Assembly (NCBI RefSeq): GCF_025144335.1
Contig: NZ_CP083539.1
Location: 373,501-437,500 of the forward strand
DNA: 64,000 bases
Reading direction: 5' to 3'
Source of the DNA: Jannaschia sp. W003
Lineage (GTDB): Bacteria > Pseudomonadota > Alphaproteobacteria > Rhodobacterales > Rhodobacteraceae
Part shown: positions 17,096 through 26,067 of the stretch, in pieces
Position numbering within the stretch: position 1 is the first letter of the stretch
How the letters are laid out: every line of letters begins with the position of its first letter
Position numbers and translations under genes: made by a program
Notes under the pieces: generated by a model
Told to the model about the DNA's origin: nothing
The model's database searches: none
The model's input: the letters and a program-made list of their open reading frames with translations, nothing else

Positions 17096-17848
17096 TCAGC
17101 GCCGGACCTCCAGATGGAAGCGGTAGCGATCCGGGCGGAAGCTGAGGATCACGTATTCCGCTGGCTTGTCCTGCGCGTCGAAGGACTGGCGGCGCGCGAT
17201 CAGCAGTGGCGAGCCGCGGGGCACACCCAGTGTCCGCGCCAGCGCGCCGTCCGTGGCCGCCGCCTCGATGTACTCGCGCGCGCGCTGGACGGTCACGCCC
17301 CTGCGGTCCCTGAGCCAAGCATAGAGCGACCCAGTCTCGAGTTCCTCGCCGGTGGGATAGGGATGGCTGCGGAACAGACGGGGCGGCAGCCAGGACATCG
17401 CCGTGCCGATCGGCTCGCCATCCGCGAGCAGCAGGCGGTGCGAACGGAACACCTCAGTTCCGATTGCGACCTCCAGCGCCTCGGCAGCCTCCGCCGCTGC
17501 TGGCACATGGCCGGTCCCCAGCACACGGTACGACGGCTCCAGTCCGCGCCGGCGCATGTCCTCGGAAAATCCCGCCATCTCCTCGGCGGGCTGCTCGACC
17601 CGCGCGCGCAGCACGATCGAACCCTTGCCCGAGCGGCGCACGATAAGCCCTGCCGACTCCAGTTCGTTCAGCGCCGCCCGGGACGTGGCGCGGCTGACGC
17701 CGAACTGCCGGTTGATTTGCGCCTCCGAAGGCAACGTCTCGCCGGGTGGGAACGTACCGTCCTCGACCGCACGACGTAGGCGCTCAGCGATCTGGAACCA
17801 GAGGGGAGCGGGGCTGTCCGCCGCCAGGGGGCGTTGCCAATCATCCAT
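17096..17848 (-). CDS. GntR-family regulator of the HutC type (UTRA domain)
   Basis: A 250-residue transcription factor. Residues about 14-80 form the winged helix of GntR proteins (PLWFQIAERLRRAVEDGTFP, then LPSEAQINRQFGVSRATSRA). Residues about 95-245 form the UTRA effector domain (EVFRSHRLLLADGEPIGTA, ending DKPAEYVILSFRPDRYRFHL). HutC-type regulators usually repress an adjacent catabolic operon until a small ligand binds. It is divergent from the sugar ABC operon that starts at 18027, with 178 bases between them, so it is the likely regulator of 18027-24672. Confidence 0.92.
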   Translation of the reverse strand: MDDWQRPLAADSPAPLWFQIAERLRRAVEDGTFPPGETLPSEAQINRQFGVSRATSRAALNELESAGLIVRRSGKGSIVLRARVEQPAEEMAGFSEDMRRRGLEPSYRVLGTGHVPAAAEAAEALEVAIGTEVFRSHRLLLADGEPIGTAMSWLPPRLFRSHPYPTGEELETGSLYAWLRDRRGVTVQRAREYIEAAATDGALARTLGVPRGSPLLIARRQSFDAQDKPAEYVILSFRPDRYRFHLEVRR

Positions 17849-18026
17849 GCTAACGTCCGAACGTCATATCATTTGCATTGCCTCCTTCGAGCATGCTTAG
17901 TGAGTCGTGTCGCGGCAAGCAGCGAATGCCCCGCATCACCTCGGGAGGAGGCCGATGCACGCCGCGCGGGGGCGCCGACGCGCTGCCGGCAGACGGCGGC
18001 CGCCACCAGAACGACAGGGAGTTCAT
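17849..18026. promoter_or_regulatory. Divergent control region between HutC-type regulator and sugar operon
   Basis: The region holds the start signals for both directions. Just upstream of the regulator start there is a direct repeat ACGTCCGAACGTC (about 17852-17864), followed by the relatively A+T-rich CATATCATTTGCATTGCC. These are candidates for an operator and promoter, but no element matches a consensus well. ACAGGGAG at 18014-18021 is the ribosome-binding site of the substrate-binding protein gene. Confidence 0.4.
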
Positions 18027-19130
18027 ATGAGATCCTCGATCGCCACCACCGCGCTCCTCGCGGCCATGGGCGCCACGTCCGGTGCCGCCGCCCAGGAGAC
18101 GATGCCCATCTCCGGCAAGACCTGCGAGCAACTGCTCGAGCAGTACGAAGGCCTGCCGTTCACCGACATCCTGCCTCTGGAGGCAGGCCCCGTCGCCGTC
18201 GATGGCGCCGAGGACGAGATCGTCGTCGGTTTCTCGCAGACCGGATTCAACCACCCCTGGCGCATCTCAATGCTGGAGGCGGCGCAGGCCGAGGCATGCC
18301 GGCATCCGAACGTCAGCATGATCGTGCTCGATGGCAACGTTGACGTTGCAAAGCAGAGCAACGACGTGCGCGACCTGCTCGCACGGGGCGTCGACGCCGT
18401 GCTGCTAAGCCCGGTCGAGTCGGCTGCGCTCATCCCCGCCTCTCGCGCGGTGATGAACGAGGGTATCCCGCTCATCGTCATGGACCGCGACGTGCCAAGC
18501 GAGAAGACACTCTTCATCGGCCAGAGCAACGTGACCATGGGCGAGAAGGTGGCCGAGAAGATGGCTGAAGACCTAGGCGGGACCGGCAAGATCGTCGTGA
18601 TCACCGGCCTCCAAGGCTCCTCGCCGGCGGTGGACCGCGACCAGGGCATGAAGAACGTCCTCGCCGACAACCCGGACATCGAGGTGTTGGCCGTCGGCGA
18701 CGGGGAGTGGATCCGCGAGCCTGCCGTGCCGATCATGGAGGACTTCCTCACCGCCTATCCGGAGATCGACGCCGTATTCTCTCATGCCGAGGAATCCTCG
18801 TGGGGCGCCCAGCTCGCGATCGCCCGGGCCGGCCGCTGCGAAGACGGCATCAAGCACTACACGTTCGACGGCTCGAACGCGGGCTTCAAGTCGGTGCGCG
18901 ACGGGACCTTCCGCGCCGACGGGAACTACACGCCGTTCATAGGCGACATCGCGATGCGTGCCGCGCTCTACACGCTGACGGGCCGCGAGATCCCCGGAGC
19001 CGAGGCCTACGGTCAGCCCGGGCAGCAACTCGCGCTGCCGGACTCGCCCACTGTTGTCGCCGAGAACGCAGAGGAGTGGATCGGCCGCGGCTGGGGCGAC
19101 TTCGAGCCGTCGCTCGATCCCTGCAAGTGA
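18027..19130 (+). CDS. Sugar ABC transporter periplasmic binding protein (RbsB-like)
   Basis: A 367-residue secreted protein with a signal peptide ending near residue 22 (MGATSGAAAQE). The mature part is a type I periplasmic binding protein: IVVGFSQTGFNHPWRISMLE, DVRDLLARGVDAVLLSPVES and GIPLIVMDRDVPSE are characteristic of pentose- and hexose-binding members (Peripla_BP_4). It delivers substrate to the permease and ATPase encoded next. ATG at 18027 was chosen for its good Shine-Dalgarno and signal peptide. The C-terminal part has an extra segment ending SLDPCK with a cysteine. Substrate unknown. Confidence 0.92.
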   Translation: MRSSIATTALLAAMGATSGAAAQETMPISGKTCEQLLEQYEGLPFTDILPLEAGPVAVDGAEDEIVVGFSQTGFNHPWRISMLEAAQAEACRHPNVSMIVLDGNVDVAKQSNDVRDLLARGVDAVLLSPVESAALIPASRAVMNEGIPLIVMDRDVPSEKTLFIGQSNVTMGEKVAEKMAEDLGGTGKIVVITGLQGSSPAVDRDQGMKNVLADNPDIEVLAVGDGEWIREPAVPIMEDFLTAYPEIDAVFSHAEESSWGAQLAIARAGRCEDGIKHYTFDGSNAGFKSVRDGTFRADGNYTPFIGDIAMRAALYTLTGREIPGAEAYGQPGQQLALPDSPTVVAENAEEWIGRGWGDFEPSLDPCK

Positions 19131-19180
19131 CGGCACAGGGGCGCCTCGGCTCCGGCCGGGCGCGCCCCGGGCCCCGCGAC

Positions 19181-20671
19181 ATGGCAGACCGGCTCCTCCA
19201 GGCAGCATCGTTGCGAAAGCAGTTCGGCGGCAACGTCGTGCTGCGCGACGTGGACCTCGCCGTCGACCGCGGCGAAGTCCACGCAATCGTGGGCGAGAAC
19301 GGGGCCGGCAAGTCGACACTGATCAAGATCCTCGGCGGCGTGCACCGCGCCGACGGGGGCACCGTGCACTTAGGCGGGCACGCGGTGAATCTCGGCTCGC
19401 CGCAGGCCGCGCTCGATCAGGGCATCGTCGTGATCCATCAGGAACTGTCGCTCGCCCCCCACCTGACGACCGAGGAGAACATCTTCCTCGGGCACTTCCC
19501 CCGCAACGCTTTGGGCCTGATCGACCATCGCCGAATGCGCGTACGCACGCGCGAACTCTTGGACCGCCTGCGAATAGAGATCGACCCAACAGTGCCGGTC
19601 GGTCGCCTAAGCATCGCCCAGCAGCAGATGATCGAGATCGCGAAGGCGATCTCGGTCGAGGCGAAGCTGCTGGTGCTCGACGAGCCCACGGCGGTGCTCG
19701 ACGCGGACCGCGTCGACACGCTCTTCGAACTGGTAGGGCGACTGAAGGCCCAAGGCATCGGCATCGTCTTCATCTCTCACCACCTCGAGGAGATCTTCCG
19801 CATCGCCGACCGTGTGACCGTCCTGCGCGACGGAGAGCGCACCGGCACGAGTGCCGTCGCAGACGTGGATCAGGACTGGTTGGTCTCGAAGATGATCGGC
19901 CGAAAGTTCGAGACGCATCATGCGCAGGGACGCACCGCCGGCGCGGTGGCGCTGGAGCTAGAGGGCCTATCGAGCGACGGAGCCTTCAAGGACGTCTCGT
20001 TCTCGGTCCGCGAGGGCGAGATCGTCGGCCTCGCCGGTTTGATCGGGGCCGGCCGCACCGAGGTCGCGCAGGCGATCTTCGGCGTGCGGCCCATCACGGC
20101 CGGCCGCCTGAAGCTGCTCGGGCGCCCGGTCCGCTTGTCGGGACCGGCGGCGGCGCGGAGCCACGGGATCGCCTACCTGAGCGAGGACCGGAAGGCCTAC
20201 GGCCTGCTGCCCAACCGGCCGGTGCGCGAGAACGTCACCATTTCGAACCTCGCCCGCTTCCGACGGTTCGGCTTCCTGAGGCCGGGCCGGGAGCGGGCCT
20301 TCGTGCGCGAGCAGATCGCGCAACTCGACATCAGGCCGGGCGACATGCAAGCTGAGATCGGCACCCTGAGCGGCGGCAACCAGCAGAAGGTCCTGCTCGC
20401 CCGGGCGCTTGCGGGGAACCCGCGCGTTCTGATCTTCGATGAGCCTACCCGCGGCGTCGACATCGGTGCAAAGCGCGAGATCTACCGCTTCATCGAGGCG
20501 CTCGCCGAGGACGGCGTGGCCGTCGTCGTTATCTCATCGGAACTAGAAGAAGTGCTGCGCTTGTCCGACCGCGTGGTCGTTATGCGCGGGGGACGTCTCG
20601 CGACCGAGCTGCCCCGGGGCGAGGCGACCGAAGATAGCGTGATGCGTGCCGCATCGCTCGACGGAACATGA
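19181..20671 (+). CDS. Sugar ABC transporter ATPase, two nucleotide-binding domains (RbsA-like)
   Basis: A 496-residue ATPase with two ABC domains in tandem, as in RbsA/MglA. The first has an intact Walker A (GENGAGKST), a divergent signature (LSIAQQQ) and Walker B (LLVLDEPTAVLD). The second has the degenerate Walker A usual for this subfamily (GLIGAGRTE), a full signature LSGGNQQ, and Walker B LIFDEPTRGVD. It powers the permease encoded next. It starts 50 bases after the binding-protein gene. It belongs to the carbohydrate uptake transporter-2 class, which imports monosaccharides, nucleosides or AI-2. Confidence 0.94.
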   Translation: MADRLLQAASLRKQFGGNVVLRDVDLAVDRGEVHAIVGENGAGKSTLIKILGGVHRADGGTVHLGGHAVNLGSPQAALDQGIVVIHQELSLAPHLTTEENIFLGHFPRNALGLIDHRRMRVRTRELLDRLRIEIDPTVPVGRLSIAQQQMIEIAKAISVEAKLLVLDEPTAVLDADRVDTLFELVGRLKAQGIGIVFISHHLEEIFRIADRVTVLRDGERTGTSAVADVDQDWLVSKMIGRKFETHHAQGRTAGAVALELEGLSSDGAFKDVSFSVREGEIVGLAGLIGAGRTEVAQAIFGVRPITAGRLKLLGRPVRLSGPAAARSHGIAYLSEDRKAYGLLPNRPVRENVTISNLARFRRFGFLRPGRERAFVREQIAQLDIRPGDMQAEIGTLSGGNQQKVLLARALAGNPRVLIFDEPTRGVDIGAKREIYRFIEALAEDGVAVVVISSELEEVLRLSDRVVVMRGGRLATELPRGEATEDSVMRAASLDGT

Positions 20672-20684
20672 CGGAGACCCCTCC

Positions 20685-21674
20685 ATGACGGAATCGCCCA
20701 CTTCCCCCGCGGCCGGATCCGATGCCCCCGCGCCGGGCGACCGCACGGTCGTCCTCCGCGGCCTTCTGCGCAGGACCAGCGTCCTGGCGGCGTTGGTCCT
20801 GCTGGTGATCGTGTCGTCCTTCCTCAACGATCGATTCCTCAGCGTGCCAAACCTGATGAACGTGCTGCGGCAGGTCTCGATTGTCGGCATCCTCGCGGTG
20901 GGCATGACGTTCGTTATCATCACCAAAGGAATCGATTTGTCAGTGGGATCGATCCTTGGCGTCTCGGTGGTCCTGTTCGCCGGCCTGCTGGAAACCCAGA
21001 GTATGGCGGTAGCGATCCCGCTCGGCATTCTCGCAGCGATGGGACTTGGGCTGGTCAACGGCGTCGGGGTCGCCCTCGCGGGCATCCCGCCCTTCATCAT
21101 GACGCTGGGCACGCTGTCCTTCGCGCGGGGGCTGGCGTTCATCTACACCGGCGGCACGCCGATCCCGATCCTCGACGAGGCCTTCTACGACCTCGGCAAC
21201 GGCTACACCTTCGGGGTGCCGAACCCGACCTTGATCCTGATCGCCACGCTGGTGATCAGCGGCGTGGTCCTTGCGTTCACGCCCTTCGGCCGCTCGGTCT
21301 ACGCGATCGGCTCGAACGAGGACGCCGCGCGCCTGTCGGGCGTTCCCGTGGGAGCCTACAAGACTGCCGTCTACGTCATCTCGGGCGGCGTGGCAGGGGT
21401 CGCCGGGTTGGTCTACGCCTCGCAGCTCAGCGTCGGCACGCCCATCGCGGGGCAGGCCTACGAGCTCGACGCCATCGCCGCGGTGGTGGTCGGAGGGACC
21501 AGCCTGTTCGGCGGCAAGGGCTCAGTGGCGGGAACCTTCGTGGGCACGCTCATTATCGGGGTGCTGGCGAACATCCTGAACCTGACCGGGGTCGATCCGT
21601 TCGTGCAGCAGCTCTTCAAGGGCGCGCTGATCGTGGTCGCGGTCTTCATCATGGCCCGGTCGAGCCGGACGTGA
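20685..21674 (+). CDS. Sugar ABC transporter permease (RbsC-like)
   Basis: A 329-residue inner-membrane permease of the BPD_transp_2 family. The signature ILAVGMTFVIITKGIDLSVG is that of ribose/galactose-type permeases, and GSNEDAARLSGVPV is the EAA-like loop that contacts the ATPase. About eight to ten hydrophobic segments are visible. An acidic, Pro-Ala-rich N-terminal tail of about 20 residues precedes the first helix. ATG at 20685 has GGAG upstream; an in-frame ATG at 20646 would overlap the ATPase gene and lacks such a site. The only permease in the operon, so it probably homodimerises. Confidence 0.92.
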   Translation: MTESPTSPAAGSDAPAPGDRTVVLRGLLRRTSVLAALVLLVIVSSFLNDRFLSVPNLMNVLRQVSIVGILAVGMTFVIITKGIDLSVGSILGVSVVLFAGLLETQSMAVAIPLGILAAMGLGLVNGVGVALAGIPPFIMTLGTLSFARGLAFIYTGGTPIPILDEAFYDLGNGYTFGVPNPTLILIATLVISGVVLAFTPFGRSVYAIGSNEDAARLSGVPVGAYKTAVYVISGGVAGVAGLVYASQLSVGTPIAGQAYELDAIAAVVVGGTSLFGGKGSVAGTFVGTLIIGVLANILNLTGVDPFVQQLFKGALIVVAVFIMARSSRT

Positions 21675-22852
21675 GTGCCCCCGCCGCCCGACGTCGGCTC
21701 GTCCGCGCCCCCACCGCGCGGCAGATCGAGAGGGCGCTCCGGCGCTGCGACGGCAGCCGCACCGCTGTTGAGGCGCACGTCACGCCCGAGCGAATGCTGC
21801 GCTACCTCCGGGCGCTGAGCGACGCGCCCGCTCCCTCCGGCGCCGCCTCGCTCCTGCGCGCGCCTGTCCTGCGTGCGCTGCTGGAAGACGACGACGCGCT
21901 TCGAGCCAACCTCGCGCTCGACCCAGACTATCGTGGCACGGGCACGGCGGCGCTCTCGGTCGGCACGGGCGCAAACTCAGGGCTCTGGTACGTCGCCCAC
22001 CTCGACACCATCAGCTACCTTGTCCATCCCGCGCAGGGGGGCAGGCACCCGCTCGTGCCGTTCTGCTATCACCTGACCCAGAGCGGCGAGCGCCCGGCAC
22101 GGGCGCTGCGCTACGACTTGGACGCGGCGGCCTTCCGCACCGTGGCCGAGGGAACGCTAGTATCCGAGGCCGGTGCCCCGACCTTCCGCAGCTCCCGCGG
22201 CACACCGCTGCGACCCGGAGACCGGGTGGTGCCGGTGGCACCCTTCGCGGCGGACGGGAGCGGACTGCTGACGGGGCATTTCGACAACGCCGGCGGCGTC
22301 GCAGCCTTAGCCGTGGCCGCGCCGGTCCTGGCTGCGATCGGCGCGGACGCCTTTCTAGCGATGCCCGACGAGGAGGAGGGACCGGCGGCGACGGGCAACC
22401 AGTCGATCGGCCGTGGCTCCGCCCGCCTCGTGGCGGCCGCGCCGGCGCCGCGCCTCGCGGTGGTGGTCGACATGCAGCAGACGGCCGCCGAGGGGAACGG
22501 TGGCCCGGAGGGGGCCGGCGTTCCCGGCGCCGGCGCGGTGCTAAGCGAGTTCTCGAGCCTCGCGCGAGGCGCGGTCACGCCTCCGGCGCTCTATGCAGCT
22601 GTGCGTACCTTCGCCGGTGCGCTCGGCTCGCGCGGGGCGAACGTGAAGGAGACCGCGAACCTCTATACCTCGCGCAGCGACGACGTGAGCGTGATGCAAC
22701 GCAGCGACGCGATTGTCCTCCTGGGCTTTCCCGGGGCCGACCGGCACTTCGACCGTGCCTTCCCGACGGCGCACCTGGACGACCTGGTCAGCCTGTCGCG
22801 GGCGATCGTGTACATGTCCATGCTCGCAGCCGAGCTAGAGGAGGAGGCATGA
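21671..22852 (+). CDS. M20/M28/M42-like metallohydrolase
   Basis: A 393-residue cytosolic protein that keeps the metal-ligand pattern of co-catalytic metallopeptidases: HLDTISYLV near residue 115, GHFDNAGGVAALAV, MPDEEEGPAA with the paired Glu, LAVVVDMQQ, and a C-terminal TAHLDDLVSLSRAI that supplies the last His. Similarity is closest to M42/M28-type aminopeptidase and deacylase folds, but it is divergent. GTG at 21671 overlaps the permease stop by four bases, and its end overlaps the kinase start by ATGA. In a sugar operon a deacylase or amidase acting on an imported acylated sugar is likelier than peptide cleavage; this is inference. Confidence 0.75.
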   Translation: MSAPAARRRLVRAPTARQIERALRRCDGSRTAVEAHVTPERMLRYLRALSDAPAPSGAASLLRAPVLRALLEDDDALRANLALDPDYRGTGTAALSVGTGANSGLWYVAHLDTISYLVHPAQGGRHPLVPFCYHLTQSGERPARALRYDLDAAAFRTVAEGTLVSEAGAPTFRSSRGTPLRPGDRVVPVAPFAADGSGLLTGHFDNAGGVAALAVAAPVLAAIGADAFLAMPDEEEGPAATGNQSIGRGSARLVAAAPAPRLAVVVDMQQTAAEGNGGPEGAGVPGAGAVLSEFSSLARGAVTPPALYAAVRTFAGALGSRGANVKETANLYTSRSDDVSVMQRSDAIVLLGFPGADRHFDRAFPTAHLDDLVSLSRAIVYMSMLAAELEEEA

Positions 22853-23763
22853 TCGACCTCGTGACCGTGGGCTGGCTCACGGTGGACGACATCGTCCTCG
22901 AAAATGGTACGTGCCGCAAGGCCATGCCCGGCGGCGGCGCGCTCTACTCGGCGATCGGGGCGGCCATCTGGAACCCGAACGTCGGCGTGCACGCGCCGGC
23001 GGGCCGGCCCCATGCCGAACGCAGCCGGGCCGGGATCGCAGGCTGGGGCCTCGACGTCGCCGGGATCGCCACCGCCGAGGGCAACGGGTTGGAGCTGTGG
23101 ATGCTGCACGAGAGCGATGCGCACAAGCAGCAGATCATGAAGCTCGGCTCCTCCACGCCCCTCGACATGGATGCCGCACGGGGCGCCATGCCGGAGGCCT
23201 ATACCGAGGCTTCGGGCATCCACGTCGCGCCTCAGGGACCGGAAAGCTCGATCCGCACCGTCGAGGCCCTGCGCCGTCCAGGTCGCAAGCTCACCATGGA
23301 CATCCTCGCCGACGGGATGATCGACGCCAGCCGCTACGCTGACCTCTCCTACTTGGACAGCCTCGATGCGTTCCTGCCAAGCGAAGCTGAAATCGCACGC
23401 ATTTGGGGGCCTGCCCGGATCGAGGACTGGCTCGCCGCCACAGCGCGGCGGGCCGGGGCTCACGTCGTCGGCAAGATCGGTGCCGAGGGCTCGCTGTTGG
23501 CCGAGGCGGGCAGAGGACGGATCGTCCATGTGCCGGCGCTCGAAGTCGACCTAGCGGACGCGACCGGTGCCGGCGACGCCTATTGCGGCGGGTTCCTTGC
23601 CGGGCTCGCGACCGGGCGGCCGCTCGTGGAATGCGGAGCGATGGGAACTGTGTCGGCCTCCTACGTGGTCGAGGCCTACGGCGCCCTGGCGACCCAGCGT
23701 CCGGACCCCGAGGCGCGGAACGCCCGCTATGCACGCGCGCTCGCCGGCGCCGCACCCATCTGA
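22849..23763 (+). CDS. PfkB-family carbohydrate or nucleoside kinase
   Basis: A 304-residue kinase of the ribokinase/PfkB superfamily, which phosphorylates a sugar or nucleoside hydroxyl with ATP. The C-terminal signature DATGAGDAYCGGFLAGL contains the catalytic Asp base and anion hole. The N-terminal substrate region reads GWLTVDDIVLENGT and MPGGGALYSAIGAAIW, where GG-x-x-x-Y replaces the usual GG-A-x-x-N, so the substrate pocket is unusual. It overlaps the metallohydrolase gene by ATGA and lies 18 bases before the BtpA-family gene, fixing it in the operon. The phosphorylated product would be the substrate of the BtpA-family protein. Confidence 0.9.
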   Translation: MIDLVTVGWLTVDDIVLENGTCRKAMPGGGALYSAIGAAIWNPNVGVHAPAGRPHAERSRAGIAGWGLDVAGIATAEGNGLELWMLHESDAHKQQIMKLGSSTPLDMDAARGAMPEAYTEASGIHVAPQGPESSIRTVEALRRPGRKLTMDILADGMIDASRYADLSYLDSLDAFLPSEAEIARIWGPARIEDWLAATARRAGAHVVGKIGAEGSLLAEAGRGRIVHVPALEVDLADATGAGDAYCGGFLAGLATGRPLVECGAMGTVSASYVVEAYGALATQRPDPEARNARYARALAGAAPI

Positions 23764-23781
23764 ACGCGAGGATCATCCACC

Positions 23782-24672
23782 ATGCCCGGAACTTCCAACG
23801 CCCTCCGCCGGATCTTCGCGTGCGAGCGCCCGCTGATCGGCAACGTCCACCTGCCCCCCCTGCCCGGCACGCCGCGCTACGCCGGCGCCCCGGTGACCGA
23901 GCTGCGTGAGATCGCACTCGCCGACGTGCGCGCCTACGAGGAGGGCGGCATGGACGGCTTGATGCTCGAGAACCACGGCGACATCCCGTTCCTCAAGCCC
24001 GAACGGATCGGCCCCGAGATCATCGCAGCAATGGCGGCCATCGTGGCGGCGGTGGCCGAGCGCACGGCGCTGCCCTTCGGCATCAACCTCTTGGCCAACC
24101 ACGCCATGGGCGCCCTAGCTGTCGCTCACGCCACCGGCGCGCGCTTCGTGAGGGTCAACCAGTGGGTCAACGCCTACGTTGCCAATGAGGGTTTGGTAGA
24201 GGGTCCCAGCAGCGAGGCGCTGCGCTTCCGCCGCTGCATCGGCGCTGATGCCGTGGCGATCTTCGCTGACGTGCACGTTAAGCACGGGGCCCATGCCGTG
24301 ACCGGCGACCGGGACGTCTCGGAACTGGCACGCGACACCGAGTTCTACGACGCCGACGTCGCCATCGCGACCGGCAACCGCACCGGCGATGCCATTCCGA
24401 TTGAGGAGATCGCGGCGATCCGCGCCGGAACCGCGCTGCCGGTGATCGGCGGCAGCGGACTGACGCCCGGGAACGTGGCGGAGATCTTGCCGCATCTAGA
24501 TGGCGCCATCGTCGGCTCGAGCCTCAAGCGCGGCGGTCACTGGTCAGGGCCGGTGGAGCGCGGTCGGGTCGAGGATCTCGTCGCCAGCGCAACGGATCTG
24601 CGCGACTCAAGGGACCGGGGCAGACGAACCGAGGACGATCGCGACGTAAACGCTTTGCGTAAGGCGACCTAG
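23782..24672 (+). CDS. BtpA/SgcQ-family (beta-alpha)8 barrel protein
   Basis: A 296-residue member of the BtpA family (named for a cyanobacterial photosystem I biogenesis protein; SgcQ is the enteric homologue). Family motifs are GNVHLPPLPGTP, GMDGLMLENHGDIPF, PFGINLLANHA, IFADVHVKHG and GSGLTPGNVAEILP with DGAIVGSSLK, the last two resembling phosphate-binding loops of TIM barrels. The enzymatic activity of the family is not established. Its position after a sugar transporter, a metallohydrolase and a PfkB kinase suggests that it acts on a phosphorylated sugar. The last 30 residues are a charged tail of low similarity. Confidence 0.88.
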   Translation: MPGTSNALRRIFACERPLIGNVHLPPLPGTPRYAGAPVTELREIALADVRAYEEGGMDGLMLENHGDIPFLKPERIGPEIIAAMAAIVAAVAERTALPFGINLLANHAMGALAVAHATGARFVRVNQWVNAYVANEGLVEGPSSEALRFRRCIGADAVAIFADVHVKHGAHAVTGDRDVSELARDTEFYDADVAIATGNRTGDAIPIEEIAAIRAGTALPVIGGSGLTPGNVAEILPHLDGAIVGSSLKRGGHWSGPVERGRVEDLVASATDLRDSRDRGRRTEDDRDVNALRKAT

Positions 24673-24850
24673 GCAACGTCGTTCCATGATCCGAACCCGG
24701 CTTGGCTAGCCATGGAACCTTGCTAGGTTTCAACGACGTGCGGCGACGGCTTGGTCAACCCTCGGCTGGAACTCCAGCAAGAGCAGGGATCCCGCCGAAA
24801 TCATGCAGCTGCCGGGGCGGAACTGCTCCCCCGCCCCGTTCGCCTGGGTC

Positions 24851-26035
24851 TCAGCTGACCTCGAACAAAGCCGCCGCGCCCATGCCGCCGCCCACGCACA
24901 TTGTTGCCACGACACGTTTGGCGCCGCGGCGCCTGCCCTCGATCAGCGCGTGGCCAGCGACGCGGGCGCCGGTCATGCCGTAGGGGTGGCCGATCGAGAT
25001 GGCGCCGCCGTTCACGTTGAAGATCTCCGGGTCGATGCCGAGTTCGTCGCGGCAGTACAGGGCCTGGCAGGCGAAGGCCTCGTTAAGTTCCCACAGATCG
25101 ATGTCGGCGACCTTCAGGCCGTGGCGCTCCAGAAGACGGGGCACCGCGAAGACGGGGCCGATGCCCATCTCCTCGGGCGCGCAGCCGGCGACCGCCATGC
25201 CGCGGTAGACGCCCAGCGGCTCGAGGCCCCGGCGGGCGGCCTCGGCGGCCTCCATCAGCACCATCGCGCTTGCCCCGTCGGACAGCTGGCTGGCGTTGCC
25301 GGCGGTGACCGTGCCGCCCTCGAGTACGGGCTTGAGCCCGGCGAGGCTGTCCAGTGTGGTGGAGGGCCGGTTGCCCTCGTCGCGGTCCAGCACGACCTCG
25401 TGCTTGGAGATCTCGCCGGTGGCCCGGTCCTTTACGGTCATGCGGGTCGTGAACGGCACGATCTCCCTGTCGAACCGCCCCGCCTCCTGCGCCGCCGCCG
25501 TCCGTTGCTGGGATTGCAGCGCGTACTCGTCCTGCCGCTCACGCGAGATGCCGTAGCGCTCGGCAACGACCTTCGCCGTCTTCAGCATTGGCATGTAGGC
25601 GTGGGGCACCTTCGCGGTGACGTTCGCGTCCTTCGCGGCCATGGCGGCGTCGAAGTAGGGGCCTTGCACGGCGCTGATGTTGTCCTGCCCACCAGCCAGC
25701 GCCACGCGCACGCCCTCGCACATGATCTGCCGCGCGGCGATTGCGATGGCGGCGAGGCCGGACGCGCACTGGCGGTCCACCGTGGACGCGCTCACCGAGT
25801 GCGGCAGGCCGGCGGCGAACACCGCGTTGCGCCCGAGGTTCATGCCGGCGGTCCCTGCGGCCAGCACGGTGCCGATCGTGGTGTCCTCGATCTCGGCGCC
25901 CTCCACGCCGGCGCGCTCCACGGCGTGGGCGATGGCGTGGCCCATCATGGTCGGGGACTTCGTGTCGTTGAGCGCGCCCTTGAACGCGCGGCCGATGCCG
26001 GTGCGGGCGGTAGAGACGATGACGGCTTCCTTCAT
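24851..26035 (-). CDS. Acetyl-CoA acyltransferase (thiolase)
   Basis: A 394-residue thiolase that cleaves 3-ketoacyl-CoA with CoA to release acetyl-CoA. The nucleophile is Cys90 in [10 protein letters not shown], the NEAF loop is present ([11 protein letters not shown]), the active-site His is in [16 protein letters not shown], and the second Cys is in [12 protein letters not shown]. Length is standard. It is the last gene of the minus-strand run that starts with the monooxygenase at 35958 and would complete the CoA pathway encoded upstream. It lies 32 bases after dctM. The 178 bases to the BtpA-family gene form a convergent gap. Confidence 0.94.
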   Translation of the reverse strand: MKEAVIVSTARTGIGRAFKGALNDTKSPTMMGHAIAHAVERAGVEGAEIEDTTIGTVLAAGTAGMNLGRNAVFAAGLPHSVSASTVDRQCASGLAAIAIAARQIMCEGVRVALAGGQDNISAVQGPYFDAAMAAKDANVTAKVPHAYMPMLKTAKVVAERYGISRERQDEYALQSQQRTAAAQEAGRFDREIVPFTTRMTVKDRATGEISKHEVVLDRDEGNRPSTTLDSLAGLKPVLEGGTVTAGNASQLSDGASAMVLMEAAEAARRGLEPLGVYRGMAVAGCAPEEMGIGPVFAVPRLLERHGLKVADIDLWELNEAFACQALYCRDELGIDPEIFNVNGGAISIGHPYGMTGARVAGHALIEGRRRGAKRVVATMCVGGGMGAAALFEVS

Positions 26036-26067
26036 GGGAGGCTCCTTCGGAAGGGGGACGGGGCCGG

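Noticed and set aside
18027..24672. An AI-2 (lsr) uptake operon
   Set aside because: The transporter class fits, but the kinase is PfkB-type rather than FGGY-type LsrK, and LsrF/LsrG-like genes are absent.
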